Origin: DASYQV01 sp036005125
GTDB lineage: Bacteria > Acidobacteriota > Vicinamibacteria > Vicinamibacterales > UBA2999
Reading direction: 5' to 3'
Assembly: GCA_036005125.1 (NCBI GenBank)
Contig: DASYQV010000033.1
Location: forward strand, 1-21,668
Length of the DNA stretch: 21,668 nt
This document shows positions 6,244 through 13,828 of the stretch, piece after piece. The stretch's first letter is position 1, and every line of letters starts with the position of its first letter. The notes below the pieces were generated by a model. The model saw only the letters and a program-made list of their open reading frames with translations, searched no databases and was not told where the DNA came from. A program made the translations under genes and the position numbers.

Positions 6244-9092
6244 AGGGCCGGCGACTCCATCAACTCGCTGCGTCGGAGCGACCGGAAATGCAGGGCGATG
6301 GACCGCAGCGTCTCCTGCGAGGGCGCCTCACCGCCCGACACACGCCACGCGACGAATCTCTCGAGCGCGTCCCACGCCTCGGAGGAAACGCCAGCCGGGC
6401 ATTTTTCCCGCTGCAGCATCCGCTGAGCCAGCCCTTCGCGGCCCGCAGCCAGATGAACGGCGACTCGTTCGAGCACCGCCGGTTCGGTCGTCAAGGCGGC
6501 CCGGCAGAACCTGTTCCATCCTTCGGCGATGACTGACCACGTATAGCTGGAGGCTCGTGCAAGTGCCCGCTCGCTCATCGCCGACCATCGCTCGTCATCG
6601 GTCAGCAGCTCGACACACGCGTCAATGAACGCCTGTCGGTACGAAGCGTTTTGCGGATCGCCCGGTAGGCAGACGCCGGCATCTCCAACTGTTTCGGGGA
6701 GCGCTCCCAGTTGAGACGTGATAACCCCGCACCCAGCAGCCTGCGCCTCCACTGCGGCGATGCAGAAGGTTTCCGCGTAGTGGTTCGGGTACGCGAGGAG
6801 CCGCGACTCCTGGAGCCGACGGGCCAGCTCGAGCTGCGGCACCGATCCGATCAGGTTCACACCGGGCTGTTCGGCCTTCTTGTACAGCGCCCCGTACTGT
6901 TTCCGGTCGTCGGCTTCAGCGACGCCGTACACACGCATGCTGCTGAAGACGTCGAGCTCGGCATCAGGACACGCGGCGCGAATCTTCGGGAAGACGTCGA
7001 GCAGGACATCGAGACCGCGGAACGGCGTGCTCGCGTACGCAAGCCGCCGCGCGCGAGTGGCTGTGGCGGCGGGCCGGACCGGCGGCTCCGATGCGGAGGC
7101 GGCGGCGCCAAGCCGGGTCCGCCCGATTTGCCACGCCGGCACGCGATGACGCGCCTGGAAAGTCTGCTCCTGCCAGTCGCTCTGAAGCATGAAGAAATCA
7201 ATCTCGGCGCGCGCGCCCGGTTCGGCGAGCTGTTCGAGGAACGGCTGGTCGAACGCGTCGCCCGTCCAGAAGATCTGCAATGGTGCCAGCCGCACCTGTC
7301 CGATCAACTGCCAGAAACGGACTCCGACCAGCACCTCCGGCCGATCGGCCACCGAGCGCACCGGCAGCGTCTCCCATCGCGCGTACTCGACGGCGTTGAC
7401 CTGGGCCGGCTCGTCGCAGCTGTTGAAAACCACGACGCGGTGCCCGAGCCGCGCGAGCCCTTCGGCAAGATAGACGATGGCGCTCTCGGTGCCGCCAAGG
7501 CCGCGCGTGCGCGGCGTGCGCCCGTCGAACGCGATGCTGTGGGGCTGGTAGAAAAAGATCGTCAACGCGGTGGAATCGCGTGTGGCGAGGCGGTGGCGGA
7601 ACGTATCCGCCGCACAATGCTTGACCCTGGTACGCACGACCGGCGCATCGGGCGCAAGACGGAGCGCCTCGGCTGCCGCTTCCAGAGCGCCGGCGCGATC
7701 CCCCTGCGCCTCGAGCGCGGTCGATAGATTGAGCGCAGCCTCGGGGCTCGCCTGCGCCTCGAGACTCTGGCGCAACCGGGCAACGGCCTCGGCGAACTCG
7801 CCAAGGCCGAGCGCGACGGCGCCACGCAGGCCTGCGAGCTCCGCGTCCGACGCGTCGCCAAGTTCGGCAAGGCATGCCCGCGCCTCATGGAACCGGCGCT
7901 GCTGGGCGAGAATTCGCGCACGCAGACGGAGCGCGCCGCCGTGCGATCCGAGGTGCTCCAGATCGCGAAGCGCGCCCGCATCATCGCCTGCGGCACGGCG
8001 GATATACGCACGGAGCGATCGCAGCTCGACGTGTCCCGGGCACTCGTCCAGGCCGCGATCGAGGCACGTGAGCGCCTCCGCGAGGCGGTTCTGGCTCTGA
8101 TACAGCAGCGCGAGATTGAAACTGGCGACTGCGAACGCCGGATTGCGGGCCAAGGCCCGGCGGAACGCCCGTTCGGCCGCCGCATCGTCGCCGAGGGCAC
8201 GATAGGAATTGCCCTCTTCGAGCGCGACTGCCGCGGCAAGCTGCGGCAGCGCCTGTTTCGCCTGGCGCAACGCGCGCAAGGCGCTCTCATGCTGTCCGAG
8301 ACGCGCGTGAGCGAGGGCGATTCGGAGCTGCGCATCCCGGTATCCCGGCGACAGCGCCATCACCCGTTCGAAGGAGGCGAGCGCCTCGGCCGGCTTGTCG
8401 AGTTCGGAATACTGGATCCCCAGCTCGAAGTGCGCCAGCGGATCTCGTGGCCGGTCCTCGGCCTTCTTCACACCGATTCGCAGGTAAGCCTCTCCCTTCG
8501 CGCGTATCAGATCCTGGCTGGCCAGTTTGCCGAAGTGATGGATGACCCAGTCGCCGTGGATCTGTGCCAGCGGATGTGAAGGATCTGTCGAGAGCAGCTC
8601 TTCGTGAACCGGGTGCTGGAACCGAAGCCACGGACGATTCCGGAACAGGCGCCTGCAGTCGACGTCCAGGAAGCCCGGGTACGGCTTTCCTTCGTCGTAC
8701 CCGCCCGGACCCGGCTGCCAGCCCACAACCGTGGACGTCAGGTAGTGGCGTTGAAACACGATGAACGCGTTGAGATCCTCTCGCCGCAGCAGCTCCCGGA
8801 TTCTCGCGTGATCGCGCGCCGCTATCGACTCGTCGGCGTCGAGCACCAGAATCCATTCGCCGGTGGCCTGCTCGAGGCTGACGTTTCGAGCCAGGCTGAA
8901 ATCGTCCTGCCAGGCGAAGTGGAAGATCCGCGCATCGAACGATCGTGCGATCTCTACCGTCCGGTCCGTGCTGCCGGTGTCGACGAACACGATCTCGTCG
9001 ACGAGGCCGCGCACCGACTCGAGGCAACGGGAAAGATGGGCCTCTTCGTTCTTCGCGATCATGCAGAGGCTGAGCGTTGGCGTCTTAGGCAT
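6222..9092 (-). CDS. GT2-TPR-GT4 fusion glycosyltransferase, candidate flagellin glycosyltransferase
   Basis: This is a 956-aa protein with two predicted catalytic units. The N-terminal part is a GT2 domain of the TPR-linked type: LSLCMIAKNEEAHLSRCLES at the start, VDTGSTD, and the metal-binding DAD at residues 85-87. A long tetratricopeptide region follows (about 220-510; A-x-A-x-F-x-x-A-L patterns at roughly 34-residue spacing). The C-terminal third is a GT-B/GT4 domain with an RGLGGTE glycine loop and an EX7E motif (AETFCIAAVEAQ). ATG 9092 is preferred because the upstream in-frame extension (to 9227) is Arg-rich and unlike the family; no clear ribosome site is seen. It lies 239 bases downstream of the fliD-fliS-chaperone run in the same direction. 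TPR glycosyltransferases often modify proteins, so flagellin is the obvious local acceptor; this is inference. The C-terminus (VSSRQ) is encoded by a repeat. Confidence 0.85.
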   Translation of the reverse strand: MPKTPTLSLCMIAKNEEAHLSRCLESVRGLVDEIVFVDTGSTDRTVEIARSFDARIFHFAWQDDFSLARNVSLEQATGEWILVLDADESIAARDHARIRELLRREDLNAFIVFQRHYLTSTVVGWQPGPGGYDEGKPYPGFLDVDCRRLFRNRPWLRFQHPVHEELLSTDPSHPLAQIHGDWVIHHFGKLASQDLIRAKGEAYLRIGVKKAEDRPRDPLAHFELGIQYSELDKPAEALASFERVMALSPGYRDAQLRIALAHARLGQHESALRALRQAKQALPQLAAAVALEEGNSYRALGDDAAAERAFRRALARNPAFAVASFNLALLYQSQNRLAEALTCLDRGLDECPGHVELRSLRAYIRRAAGDDAGALRDLEHLGSHGGALRLRARILAQQRRFHEARACLAELGDASDAELAGLRGAVALGLGEFAEAVARLRQSLEAQASPEAALNLSTALEAQGDRAGALEAAAEALRLAPDAPVVRTRVKHCAADTFRHRLATRDSTALTIFFYQPHSIAFDGRTPRTRGLGGTESAIVYLAEGLARLGHRVVVFNSCDEPAQVNAVEYARWETLPVRSVADRPEVLVGVRFWQLIGQVRLAPLQIFWTGDAFDQPFLEQLAEPGARAEIDFFMLQSDWQEQTFQARHRVPAWQIGRTRLGAAASASEPPVRPAATATRARRLAYASTPFRGLDVLLDVFPKIRAACPDAELDVFSSMRVYGVAEADDRKQYGALYKKAEQPGVNLIGSVPQLELARRLQESRLLAYPNHYAETFCIAAVEAQAAGCGVITSQLGALPETVGDAGVCLPGDPQNASYRQAFIDACVELLTDDERWSAMSERALARASSYTWSVIAEGWNRFCRAALTTEPAVLERVAVHLAAGREGLAQRMLQREKCPAGVSSEAWDALERFVAWRVSGGEAPSQETLRSIALHFRSLRRSELMESPALAVSSRQ

Positions 9093-9227
9093 CGTTCTGG
9101 AGGTCGGTTCGTCGACACGTCGACCGGACGGCCGCCGGCGGCGGTTCCCGTGCGGCCCCATTTTCGAGGCGAACGTCCGCTTCGACCGTGTCAACCCGAT
9201 GTCTTGTGCCAGACCGATGCCAGCCAC

Positions 9228-9325
9228 AGCAGGCAGCAGGCAGTAGGCAGTGGAAGGAGCTACTTGTGGCGGGCGGTGGTGACGTCAGGAGTTCTTGGCT
9301 GCCAGCTGCCCGCTGCCAGCTGCCG
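9228..9325. repeat. Second heptanucleotide inverted-repeat element
   Basis: Three GCAGGCA/GTAGGCA units (9229-9249) are followed 48 bases later by four units of the opposite sense, GCTGCC(A/C/A/G), at 9298-9325. The period is exactly 7 in both arms. It is related to the 6165-6243 element, so the fusion glycosyltransferase gene is bracketed by the same repeat family. Confidence 0.8.
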
Positions 9326-9331
9326 GCTTGG

Positions 9332-9805
9332 TCAGCCTTTGCGATTCACCAGCGCCGCGTTGGCGAACGGAGGGGCAACGACGCGGCGGTACGCGGCGAG
9401 CGTGTTCTCACCCTGCTCGATCGTCTGCGCGGCAAAGCGTCTGGCGATCTCCGCTTTCTGGAGCGCTGCCCTCGAATGCCGGTCCGATGCGAGGATCGCG
9501 GTGACGAGCTGCGCCGCGTTCCGATGGAGCGCGGTCACTTCCTGAAATTCGACGACCTCGGCGAGCTGGTCGCGGGCCTCGGCCAGCGCGAGCCGGATCG
9601 GCTTGAGCCCGTGCTCGACGGTCACGAGGCTCGACATCACGGCGTCGCGCTCGTCGCCCAGTCTGGTCATCCGCCCGTAGTCGCCCGCCTCGCTCGCAAC
9701 GCGCTGCTGCGCCGCCAGCGCCTCGAGGCGGTGGAGCAGCGTCATCTCGGCCTCGAGGCCCGCGCGGTACTGATCGACGAGCGGTGCGAGCTCGGAGAGC
9801 CTCAC
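9332..9805 (-). CDS. FliT/FlgN-like flagellar export chaperone (putative)
   Basis: This is a 157-aa, all-helical, charged protein (LAPLVDQYRAGLEAEMTLLH; later RDAVMSSLVTVE and RSRAALQ-like helices) with no membrane segment or signal. Size, helical hairpin pattern and position directly after fliS fit the FlgN/FliT type of export chaperone, which holds hook-associated or cap proteins before secretion. Sequence conservation in that group is too weak to choose between FlgN and FliT by eye. I chose GTG 9805 because it overlaps the fliS stop as GTGA, a typical coupled junction; the longer in-frame ATG at 9844 would overlap fliS by 43 bases and add an unstructured Arg/Gly-rich segment. It is followed after 239 bases by the fusion glycosyltransferase. 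The family call is moderate and rests strongly on context. Confidence 0.65.
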   Translation of the reverse strand: MRLSELAPLVDQYRAGLEAEMTLLHRLEALAAQQRVASEAGDYGRMTRLGDERDAVMSSLVTVEHGLKPIRLALAEARDQLAEVVEFQEVTALHRNAAQLVTAILASDRHSRAALQKAEIARRFAAQTIEQGENTLAAYRRVVAPPFANAALVNRKG

Positions 9806-10191
9806 GCCGCGCCCTGCGGAACGCGATTGGCCGTCTGTGCCCATGCATCGGACAGCGTTGAAAGGAGCTTGTGCGCCTCGTCCAGGGCCGTCCCATCCTG
9901 CTTCACGTTGACGTCCATGAGGCGCCAGGTGATGTAGCTGTACAGGCGATCCAGCTCCGCCGCGATCGCGCCACCTTCTTTGAGGTTGAGCGTGCTCTGG
10001 AGCTCCGCGATGATGGCCAGCGCGCGGGACAGCGCGTTGCCGCGCGCGATGAGATCGCGCCGGCCGTGTGCCTCGCGGGCTGCTGCGAGAAATCTCAGCG
10101 CGCCGTCATAAAGCATCACGACAAGCTCCATGGGCGAGCGGGATTCGGCTTCAACGCGTCGGTATGCCTCGGCGCCGCGGGGCATGGGCAT
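9802..10191 (-). CDS. fliS: Flagellin export chaperone FliS
   Basis: At 129 aa this is the usual FliS size. The signature segment RSPMELVVMLYDGALRFLAAA near residue 20 matches the family's first helix, in which a Leu-Tyr-Asp-Gly-Ala stretch is nearly invariant. The later LNLKEGGAIAAELDRLYSYI and LMDVNVKQD segments match the region that binds the flagellin C-terminal D0 helix. FliS keeps flagellin unfolded and delivers it to the FlhA gate of the export machinery. ATG 10191 is chosen: GGAG lies 11 bases upstream, with a GTG immediately before it as an alternative. The longer open frame upstream runs through an intergenic repeat and is not coding. It lies downstream of fliD and overlaps the FliT/FlgN-like gene by four bases. 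Confidence 0.95.
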   Translation of the reverse strand: MPMPRGAEAYRRVEAESRSPMELVVMLYDGALRFLAAAREAHGRRDLIARGNALSRALAIIAELQSTLNLKEGGAIAAELDRLYSYITWRLMDVNVKQDGTALDEAHKLLSTLSDAWAQTANRVPQGAA

Positions 10192-10230
10192 CACGAATAC
10201 ATCTCCTGTCGGGGCTGCTGTTTGGTGATT

Positions 10231-10286
10231 GGTGGTTCGTGGGTGTTCCTGATTGGCGATTCGTGGCTGGTTTGTCACGACCCGCC
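10231..10286. repeat. Inverted repeat GGTGGTTCGTGG between fliD and fliS
   Basis: A perfect 12-bp arm at 10231-10242 is matched by its reverse complement at 10275-10286. The left side also contains a degenerate direct repeat (GATTGGTGGTTCGTGG, then GATTGGCGATTCGTGG). It fills most of the 120-base fliD-fliS gap and looks like another member of the locally common low-complexity inverted repeats. Confidence 0.75.
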
Positions 10287-10311
10287 ACGAACCACCCAAC
10301 CATTCCACTGA

Positions 10312-11697
10312 TTAGAACAGGCGGTACTGGCCTCCGAGCTGCGAGAGCGACGAGCCCTGGCTGTTCAACTGCGACATCAACATGTCGGACGCGATGAATT
10401 GCTTCTGGAGCGCCTCGCGACGGACCGCAAGCTGGTCCTCGAGCGCGTCGAGCCGGTTGCGCAGGTTCTTCACCTGATCGTTCAAGCGGTTCTGGGCACC
10501 GCCCACCTGGCCGCCGGACTGTGTGTACTCCTTGACCAGCGCTTTGATCGTGCCGAAAGCGCCGCCTGTCCCATCGGTGCCCGACAAGAGCTTCTGGACG
10601 TCGCCCTGATTGGATGCGAGCGCGTTCTCGAACACCGTCTTGTTGAGCGTGAGCTTGCCGTTGACGTCGAATTCCACGCCAATCGTCGCGAGACGCGTGA
10701 ACGTGCCGCCCACGGTGTACTCGGCACTCAACTTCGACCCGAGGGCCTGTTGGAAGCCACGGACAACGGAGTCACGCCCGATGCTCGGCCTGCCGTTGGC
10801 CGCCGCTGCCGTCTGGTCCTTCACGAAGCCGACGACGTCGTTGTACGCCTTCGCGAACGCATTCACCAGGTCCTCGGCGGCGCTGTTATCGCGTGAGGCG
10901 GTCACAGAAATCGTCCTGGTCGGATCCTTCTTGAGCAGCGTCAGCGTGACGCCCGGAGCGGCGTCCGTAATCGTGTTCGTCGAGCTCGAGATCGCCACAC
11001 CGTTGACCGTCGCGCTCGCATTAATCGCGTTCTGCGAGTTGTCGACGGCCGAGTCGCCGTACACGCCGTCGGAGTCAGTGTCGGCGAACGTCAGGCCATT
11101 GCCACCCGACAGGCTGCTCGTCATCGTAAACGCGTTCGCCGTTCCGGTCGACTTGCCCGTCAGCACCAGCCGATACTGACCCGGCGCGGCCTGCACGACG
11201 CTGGCGGCCACCGGCGCGTTGGAGTTCGCGTTAATCGCGTCGGCCAGCTGCTTGACCGACATGCTTCCCGTGATGACGATGTCGACCGGGGGATTTCCCG
11301 ACTTCAACAGCGAGAGCGTACCGCTCGTGGCGACCACGTCGTCCAGGCTCGCATACGTGCTCGTCGACGTTGTCACCTGAGCCTTGGCGAGCTCGTTCAC
11401 GACCACGTCGTAGGTGCCGGAAACGGTGCCAGAGGTGGTCGAGACTCCGACAGCCGTGGTGTCGGAGCTCGTCGCGGTCAGCTTCGCGAGCGATGACACG
11501 TCGGCGAGGTTCTTGACCGCGGTCTCCAGCGTGGCCAGCTTGCCCGCAAAGGTCCCGAACGCCGTGTTTTGCGTTTCGTACGTCTTTTTCTGGGCTTCCA
11601 ACGTCCGGATCGGCGCACGCTCCTGCTCCATCACGGCGGAGAGGATCATGTTGAAGTCGATCTTGTTGAAGCCACTGAGTGTTATGGGAGATCCCAT
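10312..11697 (-). CDS. fliD: Flagellar filament cap protein FliD (HAP2)
   Basis: This 461-aa protein matches the family length. The N-terminal FliD domain (about 10-105) starts SPITLSGFNKIDFNMILSAV, followed by a helix with EQERAPIRTLEAQ and the TSGTVSGTYDVVVNELA strand region. The middle is Ser/Thr-rich beta domain. The C-terminal FliD domain (about 225-450) contains the segment starting VNGVAISSSTNTITDAAPG and LVNAFAKAYNDVVGFV. It ends in the coiled coil LNDQVKNLRNRLDALEDQLA plus MSQLNSQGSSL. FliD oligomers sit at the filament tip and fold exported flagellin into place. Start ATG 11697 has AAGGGAAGG upstream. It lies downstream of two flagellin genes and upstream of fliS, the usual partner order. 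Residues 205-215 include a Asp-rich stretch (ADTDSDGVYGD) resembling a calcium-binding loop, unusual but within the variable middle domain. Confidence 0.95.
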   Translation of the reverse strand: MGSPITLSGFNKIDFNMILSAVMEQERAPIRTLEAQKKTYETQNTAFGTFAGKLATLETAVKNLADVSSLAKLTATSSDTTAVGVSTTSGTVSGTYDVVVNELAKAQVTTSTSTYASLDDVVATSGTLSLLKSGNPPVDIVITGSMSVKQLADAINANSNAPVAASVVQAAPGQYRLVLTGKSTGTANAFTMTSSLSGGNGLTFADTDSDGVYGDSAVDNSQNAINASATVNGVAISSSTNTITDAAPGVTLTLLKKDPTRTISVTASRDNSAAEDLVNAFAKAYNDVVGFVKDQTAAAANGRPSIGRDSVVRGFQQALGSKLSAEYTVGGTFTRLATIGVEFDVNGKLTLNKTVFENALASNQGDVQKLLSGTDGTGGAFGTIKALVKEYTQSGGQVGGAQNRLNDQVKNLRNRLDALEDQLAVRREALQKQFIASDMLMSQLNSQGSSLSQLGGQYRLF

Positions 11698-11753
11698 GGC
11701 AGCCTTCCCTTAAGCGAGAATCGCGCCAGCTCGGCTACTACCGAAGCCGTTGT

Positions 11754-11787
11754 CCCGGCGGGTCCGGCCTATACCGGACCCGCCGGG
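11754..11787 (-). terminator. GC-rich hairpin after the downstream flagellin
   Basis: There is a 14-bp perfect stem (CCCGGCGGGTCCGG with its complement) and a 6-base loop, starting 8 bases after the flagellin stop. It has no U-run, so it may be a weak terminator or a 3'-end RNA stabiliser separating abundant flagellin mRNA from fliD. An almost identical hairpin follows the other flagellin. Confidence 0.65.
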
Positions 11788-11795
11788 GGCTAACT

Positions 11796-12602
11796 TTACC
11801 GGAGCAGCGCCAGGACAGAGGCACTGGTCTGGTTCGCCTGCGCCAGCGCCGCGATGCCGCTCTGCGTCAGGATGTTGTACCGCGTCATGTTGGCCGATTC
11901 CTCCGCGATGTTCGCGTCGCGGATCCGGCTCTCTGCAGCTTTCGTATTCACCTGCTGCGACTGCGCCAGGCTGATGGCGAACTGCAGCCGGTTCTGCAAC
12001 GTACCGATGGTGTTCTGCACGCTGCCGAGAGTGCTGATCGCGGCCTGCACCTGCGACAGTGCCGTCTGGGCCTGGGCGACCGTCGTGAACGTCACCTGGC
12101 TGATCCCGAGGTCCGTGACCTGGACCGCGCCAATCGTTCCCGACACGGAGCCGTTGGCGACCGTCGACTCGGCGCTGACGAACACCGAGAAGCTCGCGCT
12201 CGCCGTCATGCCGGCCACCGCCGCCTCACGGTCGATTTCCGACGTCAGGGTGTTGAACTCGCCGGACAGCTTGCTGATGTCGATGCCGCCGGCGGCCGAG
12301 GCCCCCTGCGTCGCCAGCGTGGCGAGACGATCGAGTAGCGAGGAGATGTTGTTGAGCGCGCCGTCCTTGATCTGGAGCTGCGACAAGCCGTCGTTGGCGT
12401 TGCGGACGCCCTGGTCGAGCACCTGGACCTTGTTGCGGTTCGCATTGGCGAGCGCGAGGCCGGCCGCGTCGTCGCCCGCCGTGTTGATCCGGTAACCGCT
12501 GGACAGGCGGGTGAGCGCTTTGTTGAGTCCGAGGTTGGTTCCGTGCAGGTTCGCCTGGGCGTTGGCCGAGGCAATATTGCTGACAACTGAAAACGAAGCC
12601 AT
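11796..12602 (-). CDS. Flagellin (downstream copy)
   Basis: This is a 268-aa short flagellin built mainly of D0/D1. The N-terminal domain has LNKALTRLSSGYRINTAGDD, then AAGLALANANRNKV and LDQGVRNANDGLSQLQ. The C-terminal domain has LQFAISLAQSQQVN, SRIRDANIAEESANMTRYNI and the final LAQANQTSASVLALLR. There is no large central D2/D3 insert; only about residues 100-190 are variable. It is the filament subunit, exported unfolded by the flagellar type III system with FliS. The start at ATG 12602 has GGAGG 8 bases upstream. It differs from the neighbouring copy at about 15 positions. Expression is probably from its own sigma-28 promoter, with a structured leader (see 12611-12666). The Ser/Thr-rich middle is the expected region for O-glycosylation. 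The gene name is left open because fliC and flaA numbering varies. Confidence 0.97.
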   Translation of the reverse strand: MASFSVVSNIASANAQANLHGTNLGLNKALTRLSSGYRINTAGDDAAGLALANANRNKVQVLDQGVRNANDGLSQLQIKDGALNNISSLLDRLATLATQGASAAGGIDISKLSGEFNTLTSEIDREAAVAGMTASASFSVFVSAESTVANGSVSGTIGAVQVTDLGISQVTFTTVAQAQTALSQVQAAISTLGSVQNTIGTLQNRLQFAISLAQSQQVNTKAAESRIRDANIAEESANMTRYNILTQSGIAALAQANQTSASVLALLR

Positions 12603-12610
12603 TGTCTTTT

Positions 12611-12666
12611 CCTCCGTGAAAGTCGGTTCGCTTCCCTGCGAACCGTCGGCGGCGTCCTTGCCGCCG
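12611..12666 (-). promoter_or_regulatory. Flagellin leader: two CARGGA-loop hairpins plus GGA Shine-Dalgarno (candidate CsrA sites)
   Basis: Reading the minus strand, hairpin A (12666-12647) has a 7-bp stem with loop AAGGAC. Hairpin B (12644-12625) pairs GGTTCGC with GCGAACC around loop AGGGAA. Both read C-A-R-G-G-A with the closing base, matching the CsrA/RsmA recognition core in its preferred hairpin-loop context. The Shine-Dalgarno at 12615-12611 forms a third ACGGA site. The GGAs are spaced 22 and 20 bases apart. Binding is inferred. Confidence 0.55.
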
Positions 12667-12684
12667 TTCTGGATGTCACGGAGG

Positions 12685-12711
12685 TAATCGGACCCCCGGC
12701 CAGGTTCTTTA
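12685..12711 (-). promoter_or_regulatory. Sigma-28 (FliA) promoter of the downstream flagellin
   Basis: On the minus strand TAAA (12711-12708), exactly 15 bases, then TCCGATTA (12692-12685). The enterobacterial consensus is TAAA-N15-GCCGATAA. The start codon is 82 bases further on. The same spacing and boxes occur before the second flagellin although the spacer sequence has diverged. Confidence 0.8.
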
Positions 12712-12897
12712 ATGCCGGGCTCGGGCTACAGGCTGCGGTCTGCAGGCGTGAAGATTTCTGGCCTGTTTCGAGGGAATCGAGCTGCGGGCCGACCTCGAGC
12801 CTGGACCCGGAGCTCACTTGAATAGGGGATTTACAGGGAGTTCAGGGAGGTCCGTCGGCGAGAATTGCGGCCGCTCGGTTACTGCCGGAAGTGTTGT

Positions 12898-12932
12898 CCC
12901 GGCGGGTCCGGCCTATAACCGGACCCGCCGGG
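12898..12932 (-). terminator. GC-rich hairpin after the upstream flagellin
   Basis: There is a 14-bp perfect stem with a 7-base loop (one base longer than its twin at 11754-11787), starting 8 bases after the stop codon. There is no U-run. Conservation between the two copies supports a role at the mRNA 3' end. Confidence 0.65.
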
Positions 12933-12940
12933 GGCTAAGT

Positions 12941-13747
12941 TTACCGGAGCAGCGCCAGGACAGAGGAGCTGGTCTGGTTCGCCTGCGCCAGCGCCGCGAT
13001 GCCGCTCTGCGTCAGGATGTTGTAGCGCGTCATGTTGGCCGATTCCTCCGCGATGTTCGCGTCGCGGATCCGGCTCTCTGCCGCTTTCGTATTCACCTGC
13101 TGCGACTGCGCCAGGCTGATGGCGAACTGCAGCCGGTTCTGCAGCGTACCGATGGTGCCCTGCACGGTGCCGAGAGAGCTGATCGCGGCCTGCACCTGCG
13201 ACAGTGCCGTCTGGGCCTGGGCGACCGACGTGAAGGTCAACTGGGTGATCCCGAGGTCCGCGACCTCGACCGCGCCAATCGTTCCCGACACGGCGCCGTT
13301 GCCGACCGTCGACTCGGCGCTGACGAATACCGAGAAGCTCGCGCTCGCCGTCATGCCGGCCACCGCCGCCTCACGGTCGATTTCCGACGTCAGGGTGTTG
13401 AACTCGCTGGACAGCTTGCTGATGTCGATGCCGCCGGCGGCCGAGGCCCCCTGCGTCGCCAGCGTGGCGAGACGATCGAGCAGCGAGGAGATGTTGTTGA
13501 GCGCGCCGTCCTTGATCTGGAGCTGCGACAAGCCGTCGTTGGCGTTGCGGACGCCCTGGTCGAGCACCATGACCTTGTTGCGGTTTGCGTTGGCGAGCGC
13601 GAGGCCGGCCGCGTCGTCGCCCGCCGTGTTGATCCGGTAACCGCTGGACAGGCGGGTGAGCGCTTTGTTGAGTCCGAGGTTGGTGCCGCTCAGATTCGCC
13701 TGGGCGCTGGCCGAGGCGATATTGCTGACAACTGAGAATGAAGCCAT
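12941..13747 (-). CDS. Flagellin (upstream copy)
   Basis: This is a 268-aa flagellin, about 94% identical to the copy at 11796-12602 by direct comparison. The D0/D1 signatures are unchanged. Differences include N14S, H20S and Q60M near the N-terminus and a cluster between about residues 148 and 196; most of them gain or lose Ser or Thr. The start at ATG 13747 has GGAGG 9 bases upstream. It has its own FliA-type promoter and its own leader with the same two GGA-loop hairpins, so both genes should be expressed late in flagellar assembly and controlled alike. It is the first minus-strand gene of the flagellar block; the region upstream holds a composite palindromic repeat and the divergent nonulosonate operon. 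Confidence 0.97.
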   Translation of the reverse strand: MASFSVVSNIASASAQANLSGTNLGLNKALTRLSSGYRINTAGDDAAGLALANANRNKVMVLDQGVRNANDGLSQLQIKDGALNNISSLLDRLATLATQGASAAGGIDISKLSSEFNTLTSEIDREAAVAGMTASASFSVFVSAESTVGNGAVSGTIGAVEVADLGITQLTFTSVAQAQTALSQVQAAISSLGTVQGTIGTLQNRLQFAISLAQSQQVNTKAAESRIRDANIAEESANMTRYNILTQSGIAALAQANQTSSSVLALLR

Positions 13748-13756
13748 TGTCCTTTT

Positions 13757-13813
13757 CCTCCGTGAAAGTCGGGTTCGCTTCCTTGCGAACCGTCGGCGGC
13801 TTCCCTGCCGCCG
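13757..13813 (-). promoter_or_regulatory. Flagellin leader: two CARGGA-loop hairpins plus GGA Shine-Dalgarno (candidate CsrA sites)
   Basis: Hairpin A (13813-13794) pairs CGGCGGC with GCCGCCG around loop AGGGAA. Hairpin B (13791-13772) pairs GGTTCGC with GCGAACC around loop AAGGAA. The loop sequences are swapped relative to the other leader, but the C-A-R-G-G-A core is kept in all four. The Shine-Dalgarno at 13761-13757 adds an ACGGA site. GGA-to-GGA spacings are 22 and 21 bases. Confidence 0.55.
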
Positions 13814-13828
13814 TTCGAGTCAGGGAGG

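Noticed and set aside
7198..7875. 225-codon minus-strand frame and other long frames inside 6222-9092
   Set aside because: These are shadows of the fusion glycosyltransferase in other frames, very Arg-rich, with no motifs or ribosome sites.
9845..10308. N-terminal extension of FliS and a long start for the FliT/FlgN-like protein
   Set aside because: The FliS extension is translated from an intergenic inverted repeat, and the chaperone's long start would overlap fliS by 43 bases while a GTGA junction gives a normal coupled start.
11713..11728. Sigma-54 promoter for fliD (TGGCGCG-N4-TCGCT on the minus strand)
   Set aside because: The GG-N10-GC spacing is right, but the start point would fall inside the Shine-Dalgarno, leaving about five leader bases, and the homologous site in the duplicated copy has the wrong spacing.
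12818..13735. 305-codon plus-strand frame opposite the flagellin, repeated at 11679-12338
   Set aside because: It is antisense to flagellin; the apparent conservation between the two frames only reflects the gene duplication.
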